Position numbers and translations under genes: made by a program. 64,000 nt of DNA from an uncultured Cohaesibacter sp. (GTDB lineage: Bacteria; Pseudomonadota; Alphaproteobacteria; Rhizobiales; Cohaesibacteraceae): positions 4,160,501-4,224,500 of the forward strand of contig NZ_OY762934.1 in the NCBI RefSeq assembly GCF_963667045.1. The letters are read 5' to 3'. Below, piece by piece: positions 1-9,017 of the stretch (position 1 is its first letter; each line of letters starts with the position of its first letter). Below the pieces are notes generated by a model. It saw only the letters and a program-made list of their open reading frames with translations. It had not been told where the DNA came from and ran no database searches.

Positions 1-1122
1 GTTCATCGCGCGGCTCAGGAACTGGAAATCGAAGGTGCCTTCGACGCTTACGAGAATGTTGACGGCGTTGCCATCTTTACCCATTCCTCCGGCTGCGGCA
101 TGAACAACAAGGGCTTGGGTTTCGAGATTCTCGACAAGGTTCTCTGGGGTCATGCCACTCATCCGAACGTTGGTGCGGCCGTGTTCATCGGTCTTGGCTG
201 CGAGGTGATGCAGATCGCCAAGATGCGCGAGAATTATGATGATCCGGGCCAGAGCCTGATGGATCGCTTCTACAGCATGACCATTCAGGAAGAGGGCGGC
301 ACCCGCAAGACCATCGATGCCATCAAGGCCAAAGTGCATGAGCTGTTGCCTGAGCTCAACAAGGCCCAGCGCGAACCGATCCCGGCTTCCGAGCTGAAGA
401 TTGCGCTGCAGTGCGGCGCATCGGACGGCTTCTCCGGCATTACCGCCAACCCGGCGCTCGGCATTGCCTCAGACCTGCTGGTCGGGCTCGGTGCCACGTC
501 CATCCTGTCGGAAACCTCCGAGATCTACGGTGCCGAACAGCTGCTGCTGCGTCGTGCTGCCAGCAAGGACGTCGGCGACAAACTGGTGTCCCAGATCCGC
601 TGGTGGGAAGACTATGTGGCCATGCACAAGGGCAGCCTCGACAACAACCCCAGCCCGGGCAACAAGGCCGGTGGCCTGACGACCATTCTGGAGAAATCCC
701 TTGGCGCAACCGCCAAGTCCGGCTCCGCTCCTCTGACGGCTGTCTATGACTACGCAGAACGGGTGACCGACCATGGCTTCGTCTTCATGGACACGCCGGG
801 CTATGATCCGGTTTGCGGCACCGGCCAGATTGCCGGCGGCGCCCACATGATCATCTTTACCACCGGGCGCGGCTCTGCCTATGGCTCCAAACCGGCTCCG
901 ACCATCAAGGTGGCCTCGAACGACACGCTGTTTGCCAACATGCCGGACGACATGGACATCAACTGCGGTGACATCCTGTCGGCAGGCGTCAGCCTCGAAG
1001 ACAAGGGTGCCGAAATTCTCGAGCTTATCCTCAAAGTTGCCTCTGGCGAGAAGACCAAGTCGGAAGAGCTGGGGCTCGGCAACAACGAGTTCATTCCATG
1101 GCACATCGGTGCGGTGATGTAA
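1..1122 (+). CDS. uxaA: Altronate dehydratase (UxaA family), C-terminal part
   Basis: The frame is open from base 1, so the gene starts upstream and only about 373 C-terminal residues are seen. UxaA dehydrates D-altronate to 2-keto-3-deoxygluconate (KDG). Family signatures are visible: HSSGCG near the start, GLGCE, QCGASDGFSG, and the late PGYDPVCGTGQIAGG followed by FTTGRGS and PTIKVASN, all typical of the UxaA/GarD catalytic region. The small N-terminal SAF domain, if present, lies outside the window. The next genes (uxaB, kduD, kdgK, eda) supply the steps before and after it. Galactarate dehydratase GarD is a related alternative, but the adjacent tagaturonate reductase favours altronate. 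Confidence 0.9.
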   Translation, partial: VHRAAQELEIEGAFDAYENVDGVAIFTHSSGCGMNNKGLGFEILDKVLWGHATHPNVGAAVFIGLGCEVMQIAKMRENYDDPGQSLMDRFYSMTIQEEGGTRKTIDAIKAKVHELLPELNKAQREPIPASELKIALQCGASDGFSGITANPALGIASDLLVGLGATSILSETSEIYGAEQLLLRRAASKDVGDKLVSQIRWWEDYVAMHKGSLDNNPSPGNKAGGLTTILEKSLGATAKSGSAPLTAVYDYAERVTDHGFVFMDTPGYDPVCGTGQIAGGAHMIIFTTGRGSAYGSKPAPTIKVASNDTLFANMPDDMDINCGDILSAGVSLEDKGAEILELILKVASGEKTKSEELGLGNNEFIPWHIGAVM

Positions 1123-1168
1123 TCACCGCGCTCCCTGGGTCTGATCTTTCGGCGCGGTGAGATGTTTT
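1123..1168 (+). terminator. Weak hairpin after uxaA
   Basis: TCACCGCGC (1123-1131) pairs with GCGCGGTGA (1152-1160) across a 20-base loop, followed by a short T-rich stretch. It may be a weak or partial terminator before uxaB. The large loop and short T tract make this uncertain. Confidence 0.35.
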
Positions 1169-1268
1169 CCGCGCCATCAGCCCCGGATTATGCGACGCGG
1201 CGTTCCATGGCTGCGCCTTCCGGCTTCTGGAAAGATTATCAAATACAGGTTTTACAAGGATAGCGATT

Positions 1269-2729
1269 ATGCAACGGGTTAATGAGAGCAATCTTGGCGG
1301 GCGGGCCCGTCCGACCGAACGGATCATCCAGTTTGGTGAAGGCAACTTCCTCAGGGCCTTCATGGACTGGAAGATCGACCGCATGAACGAGGACTGCGGG
1401 TCCGACTATGGGGTGGTCATCGTGCGCCCGATCGACGGTGGCGTGCCGATTTCGCTCAATGACAGCGATGGTGTCTATACGGTGCTGTCCCGTGGCGTTG
1501 GCCCGGATGGCGAGGCTGTTTCCGATGCCCGTCTGATTGCTGCCGTGCGTCGCGAGCTCAATGCGGTCAGGCAGTGGGACGAGGTGCTCGCGCTGGCCCG
1601 CAACACCGATTTTGTTGCCTTCATTTCCAACACCACCGAGGCCGGTATTGTCTACAATGCCGACTGCAAGGCAACCGACACCCCGCCGGCCTCCTATCCG
1701 GCCAAGGTAACCCGCCTGCTGCTCGAGCGCTTCAATTCCTGCGGCAAGAGCGAAGCCCCCGGCTTCCACTTTCTGCCGTGCGAGCTGATCGATCACAATG
1801 CTGACGAGCTGGAAAAATGCGTCCACAAGCATGCCAGGGACTGGGACCTCGGGGCCGAGTTCCTCACCTGGCTGAAGACCAAGAACGCCTTCTACAACAC
1901 GCTGGTTGACCGCATCGTGCCGGGCTATCCGCGCGATGAGGCTGCCGACATCGAGAAGGAACTGGGGTATCTCGATCCGCTGATGGTGACCGGCGAGCTG
2001 TTCCACTTCCTCGTCATCGAGCAGCGGGAAGGCAAGCCTGACCTGTGCCTGCCGATGGCAGAAAAGGATGCCGGTACGGTGATCGTTCCCAACGCTGATG
2101 GCTATAAGGAACGCAAGGTGGCGATCCTCAACGGTGCGCACACCGGCCTTTGCCCGCTGGCGCTGCTGTCCGGTACGGTTTCCGTGAAGGAGGCGATGGA
2201 CAACGAGGCGGCCCGCGGCTTCCTCAACACCATGCTGGAAACGGAAATCATCCCCTATCTGTCGCTGCCGCGCGAAGAGCTCAACGAATTCTCCGCTGAG
2301 GTTTTGCGCCGCTTTGCCAACCCGTTCATCGTGCATCGCTGGTACGACATCTCGCTCAACGGTCTGGCCAAGTTCCACACCCGCAACCTGCCGCGTTTCG
2401 AGAGCGCCATGGCTGCCACTGGCACCCCGCCGCGCTGCATGAGCCTGTCGTTGGCCGCCTGGCTTGCCTTCTACACCGGCGCCTTTGCGGGCAGTGCCGA
2501 ACTGCCGCCGCGGGATGCCGAGGAGGTGATTGCGACCATGGCAAGGATCGGTGCGCTGAAGGATAGCGACGGTGTTGCCGTGATGGTCAAGGCCTATCTC
2601 GCCGAAGAGAGCATCTGGGGCAAGTCCCTTGCATCCGACGCCCTCGTTGCTGCGGTGGCCGACGCCTATGAATTCCTGACCAGCGAACCGTTCGTGATGG
2701 ACCGTCTGGTGCAATGGATTGAAGAATAA
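1269..2729 (+). CDS. uxaB: Tagaturonate reductase (altronate oxidoreductase)
   Basis: This 486-residue protein of the long-chain mannitol dehydrogenase family reduces D-tagaturonate to D-altronate with NADH. The N-terminal nucleotide-binding segment reads RIIQFGEGNFLRAF, a UxaB-type sequence. The central KVAILNGAHTGL motif carries the conserved Lys and the NGAHT signature of this family. Its product is the substrate of UxaA just upstream, and kduD follows after 21 bases, consistent with one operon. A purine-rich AAGGA lies ahead of the ATG. Fructuronate reductase (UxuB) is the main alternative, but the N-terminal signature favours UxaB. Confidence 0.88.
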   Translation: MQRVNESNLGGRARPTERIIQFGEGNFLRAFMDWKIDRMNEDCGSDYGVVIVRPIDGGVPISLNDSDGVYTVLSRGVGPDGEAVSDARLIAAVRRELNAVRQWDEVLALARNTDFVAFISNTTEAGIVYNADCKATDTPPASYPAKVTRLLLERFNSCGKSEAPGFHFLPCELIDHNADELEKCVHKHARDWDLGAEFLTWLKTKNAFYNTLVDRIVPGYPRDEAADIEKELGYLDPLMVTGELFHFLVIEQREGKPDLCLPMAEKDAGTVIVPNADGYKERKVAILNGAHTGLCPLALLSGTVSVKEAMDNEAARGFLNTMLETEIIPYLSLPREELNEFSAEVLRRFANPFIVHRWYDISLNGLAKFHTRNLPRFESAMAATGTPPRCMSLSLAAWLAFYTGAFAGSAELPPRDAEEVIATMARIGALKDSDGVAVMVKAYLAEESIWGKSLASDALVAAVADAYEFLTSEPFVMDRLVQWIEE

Positions 2730-2750
2730 CGATCAAGATAAGGAGTCTCT

Positions 2751-3512
2751 ATGATGATAGAACAATTTGATCTTACTGGAAAAATTGCAATCGTAACCGG
2801 CTGTGATACCGGTCTTGGCCAAGGGATGGCCGTTGGGCTTGCCAAGGCAGGCTGCGATATTGCCGGTGTCAACATTGTCGAGCCAGCTGACACCAAGGAA
2901 ATGATCGAAGGTCTGGGTCGCAAGTTCCTCGACATCCGCGCCAACCTGATGAAGATGGACGATATTCCCGGCATCGTTGCCAAGACGGTCGCCGAATATG
3001 GTCGCATCGACATTCTGGTCAACAACGCTGGCATCATCCGCCGCGAAGACGCAATCCAGTTCTCCGAGAAGGACTGGGACGACGTGATGAACATCAACAT
3101 CAAGTCGGTCTTCTTCCTGTCTCAGGCTGTTGCCAAGCAGTTCATCGCACAGGGCAATGGCGGCAACATCGTCAACGTTGCGTCCATGCTGTCCTTCCAG
3201 GGAGGCATCCGTGTTCCGTCCTACACCGCTTCCAAGTCTGGTGTCATGGGTGTAACCCGCCTGCTGGCCAATGAATGGGCCAAGCATGACATCAACGTCA
3301 ATGCCATTGCTCCGGGCTACATGGCCACCAACAACACCCAGGCTCTGCGTGAAGATGCTGCCCGCAGCAAGGAAATTCTCGACCGCATTCCAGCCGGTCG
3401 CTGGGGTCTGCCATCCGACCTTGCCGGGCCGGTTGTCTTCCTTTGCTCGCCTGCTTCTGCTTATATCAACGGCTACACCATTGCTGTTGATGGCGGCTGG
3501 CTGGCACGCTAG
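2751..3512 (+). CDS. kduD: 2-dehydro-3-deoxy-D-gluconate 5-dehydrogenase
   Basis: A 253-residue short-chain dehydrogenase, the usual KduD length. It interconverts 2,5-diketo-3-deoxygluconate and KDG with NAD(H), in the route from unsaturated uronates released from pectin or similar polysaccharides. The Rossmann motif TGCDTGLGQGMA is at residues 16-27. NNAGI, the catalytic Ser in ASMLSFQGG and the YTASK catalytic pair follow in order. AAGGAG at 2740-2745 serves either of two adjacent ATGs (2751 or 2754). Its place in a KDG-forming operon supports the assignment over other sugar-acid SDRs. Confidence 0.87.
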   Translation: MMIEQFDLTGKIAIVTGCDTGLGQGMAVGLAKAGCDIAGVNIVEPADTKEMIEGLGRKFLDIRANLMKMDDIPGIVAKTVAEYGRIDILVNNAGIIRREDAIQFSEKDWDDVMNINIKSVFFLSQAVAKQFIAQGNGGNIVNVASMLSFQGGIRVPSYTASKSGVMGVTRLLANEWAKHDINVNAIAPGYMATNNTQALREDAARSKEILDRIPAGRWGLPSDLAGPVVFLCSPASAYINGYTIAVDGGWLAR

Positions 3513-3861
3513 GATTCTTTGAAGGAAAAGTTATCGGTTTCGGCAAGAAAAGAGTCGCGAAATCATAAACTTTAGTCTAGTTCTTGTCCTGCAAGAACCA
3601 GGCTCGGTCTGGAGGTCGCGTCGCGTGCGCGGCCTCTTTGTGCCAATGCCCGAGCTGCTTTCTTCTTTCAAGGAGACGGCAGTATCCATTGAAACAAGGT
3701 GTGATCCCGCCACCTAGAGCATGACCACGGCCCTTTGGCTGCGATCATGTCCGGATCTGCCCAAGGGTCGCCTGACTGGCTTTCCAGTCGTAGGTGGTGC
3801 GTGGGCATCGAAGGGGCGCGGAACCGCTCAAGGGGGCCCGGATTCCCTCCGGCGCTTATGT
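3513..3861 (+). other. Intergenic region kduD-kdgK
   Basis: A 349-base gap holding a terminator-like hairpin (3612-3640). A 6-bp inverted repeat (TTCTTG/CAAGAA) lies just before it. The kdgK frame stays open upstream to 3721, but the extra residues do not resemble the family, so I treat it as non-coding leader. No clear promoter is recognisable. Confidence 0.5.
3612..3640 (+). terminator. Terminator after kduD
   Basis: GAGGTCGCG (3612-3620) pairs with CGCGGCCTC (3628-3636) with one G-U pair and a 7-base loop, followed by only three Ts. It is likely a terminator or attenuator closing the uxaAB-kduD unit before kdgK. Confidence 0.5.
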
Positions 3862-4791
3862 ATGACGAAAACTGTCAGTATCGCCTGCATTGGCGAATGT
3901 ATGATTGAATTGGCACCCGCCGGTGACGGTCTGTTCAAACAGGGATTTGCCGGGGATACCTTCAATACGGCGGCTTATCTGAGCCGACAATTTTCTCCGG
4001 AAATCGAGGTTTCCTATATTACCGGTCTGGGGGTCGACCCGATGAGCCAAGGCATTCGCAAGGCTCTGGAAGCCGAAGACATCCTGACGGATTCCGTCAC
4101 CGTCGTGGAAGACAAGAACCCCGGTCTCTACATGATCGAGAATGACGAGACGGGCGAACGCTTCTTCACATACTGGCGCAACGATGCCGCTGCCAAGAAG
4201 ATGTTTGCCGACTGGTCTGCCGATCAGATTGCAGATCTTCTCAAAAAGTTCGATGTCATCTATTTTTCCGGCATTACGCTGGCTATTCTTGATGATGCTC
4301 AACGTCAGGCGCTGTTTGATGCTCTAGAGAAGGTCAAGGGGACGGTCAAGGTGGGATTCGATCCCAACTATCGTCCGAAACTGTGGCCCGATTCCGATGT
4401 TTGCCGCGCAGCCTTCGAGCGCGCCGCCGCATTGAGCGATTTCGCTCTGGTGACAGCCGATGACCATGTCGCGCTGTGGGGTGATGCGGACGGTCTTGCC
4501 ATTGCCAGGCAGTGGAAAGACTATGGGGCCAGCGAAGTGGTGGTCAAGGAAGGAGCGTCTAGCTGCCTTCTGGTCACCGGTGAAGAGGTAAAGAATGTTC
4601 CTCCTGCGGCGAAGCTGAAGCCGAAGGATACGACGGGGGCAGGGGATTCCTTTGCTGCCGGCTATCTGGGTGCGCGCGCTTTGGGAGCCACACAGGAAGA
4701 AGCCGCAAGAATGGCGCACGGTGTCGCGGGGCAGGTCATCATGCATCCGGGCGCCATCATCGATAAATCAGTTTGGACCCGCGTTAAATAA
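3862..4791 (+). CDS. kdgK: 2-keto-3-deoxygluconate kinase
   Basis: A PfkB-family sugar kinase of 309 residues that phosphorylates KDG to KDPG. The start at 3862 is chosen because the family begins close to the IACIGECMIEL strand; the longer frame from 3721 adds unlike residues. The catalytic motif DTTGAGDSFAAGYL (catalytic Asp in GAGD) is near the C-terminus. No strong ribosome binding site precedes 3862, and an out-of-frame ATG overlaps it at 3858, so initiation may be weak. eda follows after 12 bases, making a KDG-to-pyruvate pair. Confidence 0.88.
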   Translation: MTKTVSIACIGECMIELAPAGDGLFKQGFAGDTFNTAAYLSRQFSPEIEVSYITGLGVDPMSQGIRKALEAEDILTDSVTVVEDKNPGLYMIENDETGERFFTYWRNDAAAKKMFADWSADQIADLLKKFDVIYFSGITLAILDDAQRQALFDALEKVKGTVKVGFDPNYRPKLWPDSDVCRAAFERAAALSDFALVTADDHVALWGDADGLAIARQWKDYGASEVVVKEGASSCLLVTGEEVKNVPPAAKLKPKDTTGAGDSFAAGYLGARALGATQEEAARMAHGVAGQVIMHPGAIIDKSVWTRVK

Positions 4792-4803
4792 GAAGGATCG
4801 ATC

Positions 4804-5436
4804 ATGCGTGATCTGGTTTCCAGCATCTGTAAAGGTGCCAAAGTCATCCCCGTCGTCGTCATCGAAAATGTCGAGGACGCTGTGCCACTGGCTCGTTGCC
4901 TTGTCGAAAGCGGCCTGCCTGCCGTTGAAGTAACCCTGCGCACGGCTGCCGCCCTTGACTCCATCAAGGCGATCGCTGCCGAAGTCAAGGATTGCGTGAT
5001 CGGTGTTGGCTCCATCCTCTGCGAAGAGCAACTGAAGGCTTCCATCGAGGCTGGCGGGCATTTCGGCGTATCTCCGGGCACCTCGGCCATGCTGCTCAAC
5101 GCCCTTAAGGCAACCGACTGGCCGTTCCTGCCAGGCTCCGGCACCATCAGCGAAATGATGACCCTGCGTGAAGCTGGCTTTAAGGAATTGAAGATGTTCC
5201 CGGCCAATATCGTAGGCGGTGTTGGCATGCTCAAGGCTGTTGCCGGTCCGGTTGGCGATATCAGCTTCTGCCCAACCGGCGGTGTAAAGCCTGAGAATGC
5301 CGAGGAATTCCTTTCCCAGAAGAACTGCTTCGCGGTTGGTGGCACCTGGATTGCTCCTATCGCGGACGTCAATGCCAAGAATTGGGATGTGATCGCCGAG
5401 CGCGCCAAGGCCGCTGCCAAACTGGGTCAGGCATAA
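4804..5436 (+). CDS. eda: KDPG aldolase
   Basis: A 210-residue class I aldolase that cleaves 2-keto-3-deoxy-6-phosphogluconate to pyruvate and glyceraldehyde 3-phosphate, the last step of the uronate branch and of the Entner-Doudoroff pathway. The Schiff-base lysine sits in ELKMFPA, the general acid/base Glu in VEVTLRT, and the phosphate-binding loops in PGTSAM and PTGGV. Length matches the family. AGAAGGA lies just upstream of the ATG. A clear terminator follows at 5467-5503. Confidence 0.93.
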   Translation: MRDLVSSICKGAKVIPVVVIENVEDAVPLARCLVESGLPAVEVTLRTAAALDSIKAIAAEVKDCVIGVGSILCEEQLKASIEAGGHFGVSPGTSAMLLNALKATDWPFLPGSGTISEMMTLREAGFKELKMFPANIVGGVGMLKAVAGPVGDISFCPTGGVKPENAEEFLSQKNCFAVGGTWIAPIADVNAKNWDVIAERAKAAAKLGQA

Positions 5437-5466
5437 AAACCCTTTCATTATCAGACAGTTCATTTT

Positions 5467-5503
5467 GGCCATTCGGATACAATTATTCCGGGTGGCCTTT
5501 TTT
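5467..5503 (+). terminator. Terminator after eda
   Basis: GGCCATTCGGA pairs imperfectly with TCCGGGTGGCC (5488-5497 region), followed by a run of Ts. This is a standard intrinsic terminator 30 bases past the eda stop. Confidence 0.75.
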
Positions 5504-6008
5504 GTTTCATTTTGTAACAAACGCCTGTGCCCGGCTTGAGCTGTAATTTAATTCGTGTTACGAAAAAAATGCGGAAATGGCTTGACCCTGAAAAGGATCA
5601 AGGAATGTGCATGTCTGCTATGTGCGCCATATTTGTGCATGTAATGGGCGGCATTAAATTTTGGAAACAGCATTTATGTGCCTGGCTCTCACCCGATTTG
5701 TGGAGTGATGTGACAAATGACATGGGTCTTTGGTTCGGTATATTCTTGTAAAATTCCGCTATTTCGGACTGAAGCCTTTTCTTTGGTAATAGAGGATCGC
5801 GGATAACTCCCGACTTCTAGAAAAAATACCCTTAATTCATTGGATGTATATCAGTCTTGACTGTCTGATTTTTGTAATTTCTTTGAAATCAGACCTTGAA
5901 GGAAGATTAACTGAAGGCTGCGCAATAATACTATTGGCTGCTTGACTTTAGAACTAGCTGGTCAGGCGACTGAGTAAAAAGTTGCTGCGCAGGAAGAAAG
6001 GGAGAGAA

Positions 6009-6025
6009 AAGCTGAATAATCCATA
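6009..6025 (+). promoter_or_regulatory. Candidate AraC half-site upstream of chvE
   Basis: AAGC followed by 7 bases and TCCATA (6020-6025) matches 9 of 10 defined positions of the E. coli AraC half-site TAGC-N7-TCCATA. It lies about 285 bases before the chvE start, so it would serve a promoter with a long leader. The AraC protein in this window has DNA-binding helices very like those of E. coli AraC. Confidence 0.5.
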
Positions 6026-6310
6026 TTTTTGACCAAATGCCGCCTTTCCAAAATCGGCATTTCAAGGAAATATGGTCCACGGAGGATTGAAGGAGTCCAG
6101 ATTGCCGTTAGGGGCGTCTGGTTTGGGAGGAGACTTGGTGCGCTTGTGCCGGGTGAGGGTTTTCATTGCTCAAATTTCTATAGGGCAACCCTAGGCTGCT
6201 ATTCCCATCTACTTGCATTTCTATTGTGCGCTTTGATCCGCTCAGTTTGCGTCCCGTTCAACGCGGGCGCGATATTGCACCATACGTGTATTCAAGCAAG
6301 GGAGGACAAC

Positions 6311-7399
6311 ATGCTTGGACTTGGTAAACTCTTCAACACAGTAACGATGGGGGCCATGGCTTTGGCTCTTGGCGCTTCGTTCGCCGCTTCCCCTTCGGTT
6401 GCTGCCGATAAGGGTTTTGTTGGTATTGCTATGCCTACTCAGTCATCAGCTCGCTGGATTACTGACGGCAACAGCATGAAAGAACAGTTTGAAGCCGCTG
6501 GCTATCAGACTGATTTGCAGTATGCAGAAGACGATATTGCCAATCAGCTGCGTCAGATCGAGACCATGATCCTGAAGGGTGTCAACGTTCTCGTTATCGC
6601 TTCTATCGATGGTACGACCCTTTCGGGCGCGCTGCAGCTGGCCGCTGACTCCGACATCAAGGTTATCGCCTATGACCGTCTGATCCGCGACTCCGGCAAC
6701 GTCGACTACTATGCAACCTTCGATAACTTCCAGGTTGGTGTACAGCAGGCTTCCAGCCTCGTGCAGGGCCTCAAGGAACGCTTCCCGGATGCAAAGCCAT
6801 GGAACGTTGAGCTGTTTGGTGGCTCTCCGGACGACAATAACGCCTACTTCTTCTACAATGGCGCAATGTCGGTTCTGCAGCCGATGATCGATGCCGGTGA
6901 AGTTGCTGTTCCTTCTGGACAGTTCGGTATGGACAAGGTTGGTACCCTGCGTTGGGACGGTGCTGTTGCTCAGGCCCGCATGGACAACCTGCTCTCTGCT
7001 TTCTACACCGACAAGACCGTTCATGGCGTATTGGCCCCGTATGACGGCCTGTCCATCGGTATCCTGTCTTCGCTCAAAGGCGTTGGCTATGGCTCCGGCG
7101 ACATGAAAATGCCGATCGTGACCGGTCAGGACGCTGAAGTCCAGTCCATCAAATCCATTCTGGCTGGCGAACAGTATTCCACCATCTTCAAGGATACCCG
7201 TGAGCTTGCTCGTGTGACCGTTGGTATGGTGAACGCTCTGCTCGAAGGCGGAACCCCGGAAATCAACGACACCAAAACCTATGATAACGGTGTCAAGATT
7301 GTTCCTTCCTATCTGCTGAAACCAGTTCCTGTCGATGCTTCCAACTGGGAAAAAATCGTGATCGGCAGCGGTTACTACACAATGGATCAGGTCAAGTAA
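6311..7399 (+). CDS. chvE: Multiple sugar-binding periplasmic protein ChvE
   Basis: A 362-residue ABC-importer binding protein of the ribose/galactose type. The start at 6311 is set by GGGAGGAC just upstream and by the signal peptide it creates (hydrophobic stretch, then ASPSVAA as a likely cleavage site). The mature sequence begins [16 protein letters not shown] and contains [13 protein letters not shown], strongly like ChvE of Agrobacterium, which binds arabinose, galactose, glucose and xylose. gguA and gguB follow directly, then araD and araA, so L-arabinose is a likely main ligand. An AraC-like site upstream fits this. Confidence 0.92.
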   Translation: MLGLGKLFNTVTMGAMALALGASFAASPSVAADKGFVGIAMPTQSSARWITDGNSMKEQFEAAGYQTDLQYAEDDIANQLRQIETMILKGVNVLVIASIDGTTLSGALQLAADSDIKVIAYDRLIRDSGNVDYYATFDNFQVGVQQASSLVQGLKERFPDAKPWNVELFGGSPDDNNAYFFYNGAMSVLQPMIDAGEVAVPSGQFGMDKVGTLRWDGAVAQARMDNLLSAFYTDKTVHGVLAPYDGLSIGILSSLKGVGYGSGDMKMPIVTGQDAEVQSIKSILAGEQYSTIFKDTRELARVTVGMVNALLEGGTPEINDTKTYDNGVKIVPSYLLKPVPVDASNWEKIVIGSGYYTMDQVK

Positions 7400-7486
7400 A
7401 GATCCTCCCGGGGGAGGGACGTGGAGCATTCCACCCCCTCCATCCCGTTCTTCAAGAACGATAATGACTGTTTGCTTGAGGCTGAC

Positions 7487-9013
7487 ATGAACACCATCTT
7501 AGAAATGCGAGGAATCACCAAGACCTTTCCGGGTGTAAAGGCCTTGAGTGATGTGAACCTGACTGTCGGCGAGGGTGAAATTCATGCCTTGGTCGGTGAG
7601 AATGGCGCGGGCAAGTCTACTCTGATGAAGGTTCTCTCTGGCGTTTATCCCCACGGTACATACGAAGGAGATATCGTCTACAAGGGAGAGGTCCAGAGCT
7701 TCGCCGGGATCCCCGACAGCGAAGAAAAAGGCATCATCATCATTCATCAGGAACTGGCTCTGGTTCCGCTTCTGTCCATTGCCGAGAATATTTTCCTTGG
7801 GAACGAACGAGCCAAGAACGGCATCATAAATTGGCAGGTGGCTCATTCCGAAGCTGAAATGCTGCTCAAGATCGTCGGGCTCAACAAGCCAACCGGTACT
7901 CTGGTGACGAACCTCGGTACTGGTCAGCAGCAGCTTGTGGAAATTGCCAAGGCTCTTTCCAAGGAAGTGAAACTGCTGATCCTTGACGAACCGACGTCGT
8001 CCCTGAACGAAAAAGACAGTGCGGCACTGCTCGAGCTGTTGCTGGAGTTCAAGAGCAAGGGTATCTCCTCGATCCTGATCTCTCACAAGCTCAACGAGGT
8101 TGTGAAGGTTGCGGACAAGATCACGGTCCTGCGCGACGGTCAAACCGTTAGTACGCTGGACTGCGACAAGACCGAGGAAATGGAAAACAAGATCATCAAG
8201 GACATGGTCGGTCGCGAGTTGACCAATCGTTTCCCCCAGCGGACCCCCAACATTGGCGATATGCTGCTCGAGGTGAAGGGCTGGAACGTCTATCACCAGA
8301 TCCATGCAGATCGTCATCTGATCCGCAATGTCAATTTCAATGTGCGCGCAGGCGAGATCGTCGGGATTTCCGGCTTGATGGGCGCCGGGCGAACCGAGCT
8401 TGCGATGAGTATCTTCGGTCGGGCCTATGGCCAGAAGATCTCGGGTGAAGTTCAGTTGCGCGGTCAGCCGATCGACGTCAGCACGATCAACAAGGCAGTT
8501 GCAAACGGTCTTGCCTATGTGACCGAAGATCGCAAGGAATACGGTCTGGTGCTCGAAAACAGCATCAAGGTCAACACCACGCTCTCCAATCTTGAGGGGG
8601 TGTCGAAGGGTATCGTGATTGACGACAATGCGGAAACCCGCGTCGGTCTGGAATACAAACAGAAGCTCAATACCAAATGCTCCGGTTTGATGCAGCAGGT
8701 GGTCAACCTGTCTGGTGGCAATCAGCAGAAGGTCGTCTTGAGCAAATGGCTGTTTGCCAACCCGGATGTTCTCATCCTCGATGAACCGACGCGCGGCATC
8801 GATGTGAACGCCAAATACGAAATCTACACGATCATCAATCAGCTTGCCCAAGAGGGCAAGGGTATCATTTTCATTTCTTCGGAATTGCCCGAGTTGCTGG
8901 GTATGACGGATCGAATTTACGTCATGAACGAGGGCAGAATCGTTGGTGAAATGCCGACACAGGAAGCTTCGCAAGAGAAAATCATGCGGATGATCATCAA
9001 GGACAAAGGCTGA
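7487..9013 (+). CDS. gguA: Multiple monosaccharide ABC transporter ATPase GguA
   Basis: A 508-residue ATPase with two ABC modules, as in MglA/XylG/GguA. Module 1 has Walker [10 protein letters not shown], a variant signature LGTGQQQ and Walker [13 protein letters not shown]. Module 2 has a relaxed Walker A (GLMGAGRTE), signature LSGGNQQK and Walker [12 protein letters not shown]. The start at 7487 ([12 protein letters not shown]) fits the family and has GAGGC upstream; the frame opens earlier at a GTG (7421) with unlike residues. It powers import with ChvE and GguB. Confidence 0.92.
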   Translation: MNTILEMRGITKTFPGVKALSDVNLTVGEGEIHALVGENGAGKSTLMKVLSGVYPHGTYEGDIVYKGEVQSFAGIPDSEEKGIIIIHQELALVPLLSIAENIFLGNERAKNGIINWQVAHSEAEMLLKIVGLNKPTGTLVTNLGTGQQQLVEIAKALSKEVKLLILDEPTSSLNEKDSAALLELLLEFKSKGISSILISHKLNEVVKVADKITVLRDGQTVSTLDCDKTEEMENKIIKDMVGRELTNRFPQRTPNIGDMLLEVKGWNVYHQIHADRHLIRNVNFNVRAGEIVGISGLMGAGRTELAMSIFGRAYGQKISGEVQLRGQPIDVSTINKAVANGLAYVTEDRKEYGLVLENSIKVNTTLSNLEGVSKGIVIDDNAETRVGLEYKQKLNTKCSGLMQQVVNLSGGNQQKVVLSKWLFANPDVLILDEPTRGIDVNAKYEIYTIINQLAQEGKGIIFISSELPELLGMTDRIYVMNEGRIVGEMPTQEASQEKIMRMIIKDKG

Positions 9014-9017
9014 TACA

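Larger units (their letters stand above)
5437..6310 (+). other. Long intergenic region before chvE
   Basis: The 874 bases hold the eda terminator, then about 800 bases of AT-rich sequence. An inverted repeat lies at 5863-5894: GTCTGATTT and AAATCAGAC, 9-base perfect arms 14 apart. An AraC-like half-site is at 6009-6025. A 74-codon GTG-started frame at 5527-5751 shows no family resemblance, and the chvE frame is open back to 6029 without signal-peptide-like sequence. I see no convincing gene; a long chvE leader or a small RNA remains possible. Confidence 0.5.

Noticed and set aside
1239-2714. 491-codon minus-strand frame opposite uxaB
   Set aside because: It is a mirror of uxaB codon bias, with a His/Gly/Arg-rich translation and no family motif.
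5527-5751. 74-codon frame in the eda-chvE gap
   Set aside because: GTG start without a ribosome binding site and no resemblance to known proteins; treated as chance.
7499-8974. 491-codon minus-strand frame opposite gguA
   Set aside because: It lies wholly inside a certain ABC ATPase gene and shows no recognisable domain.
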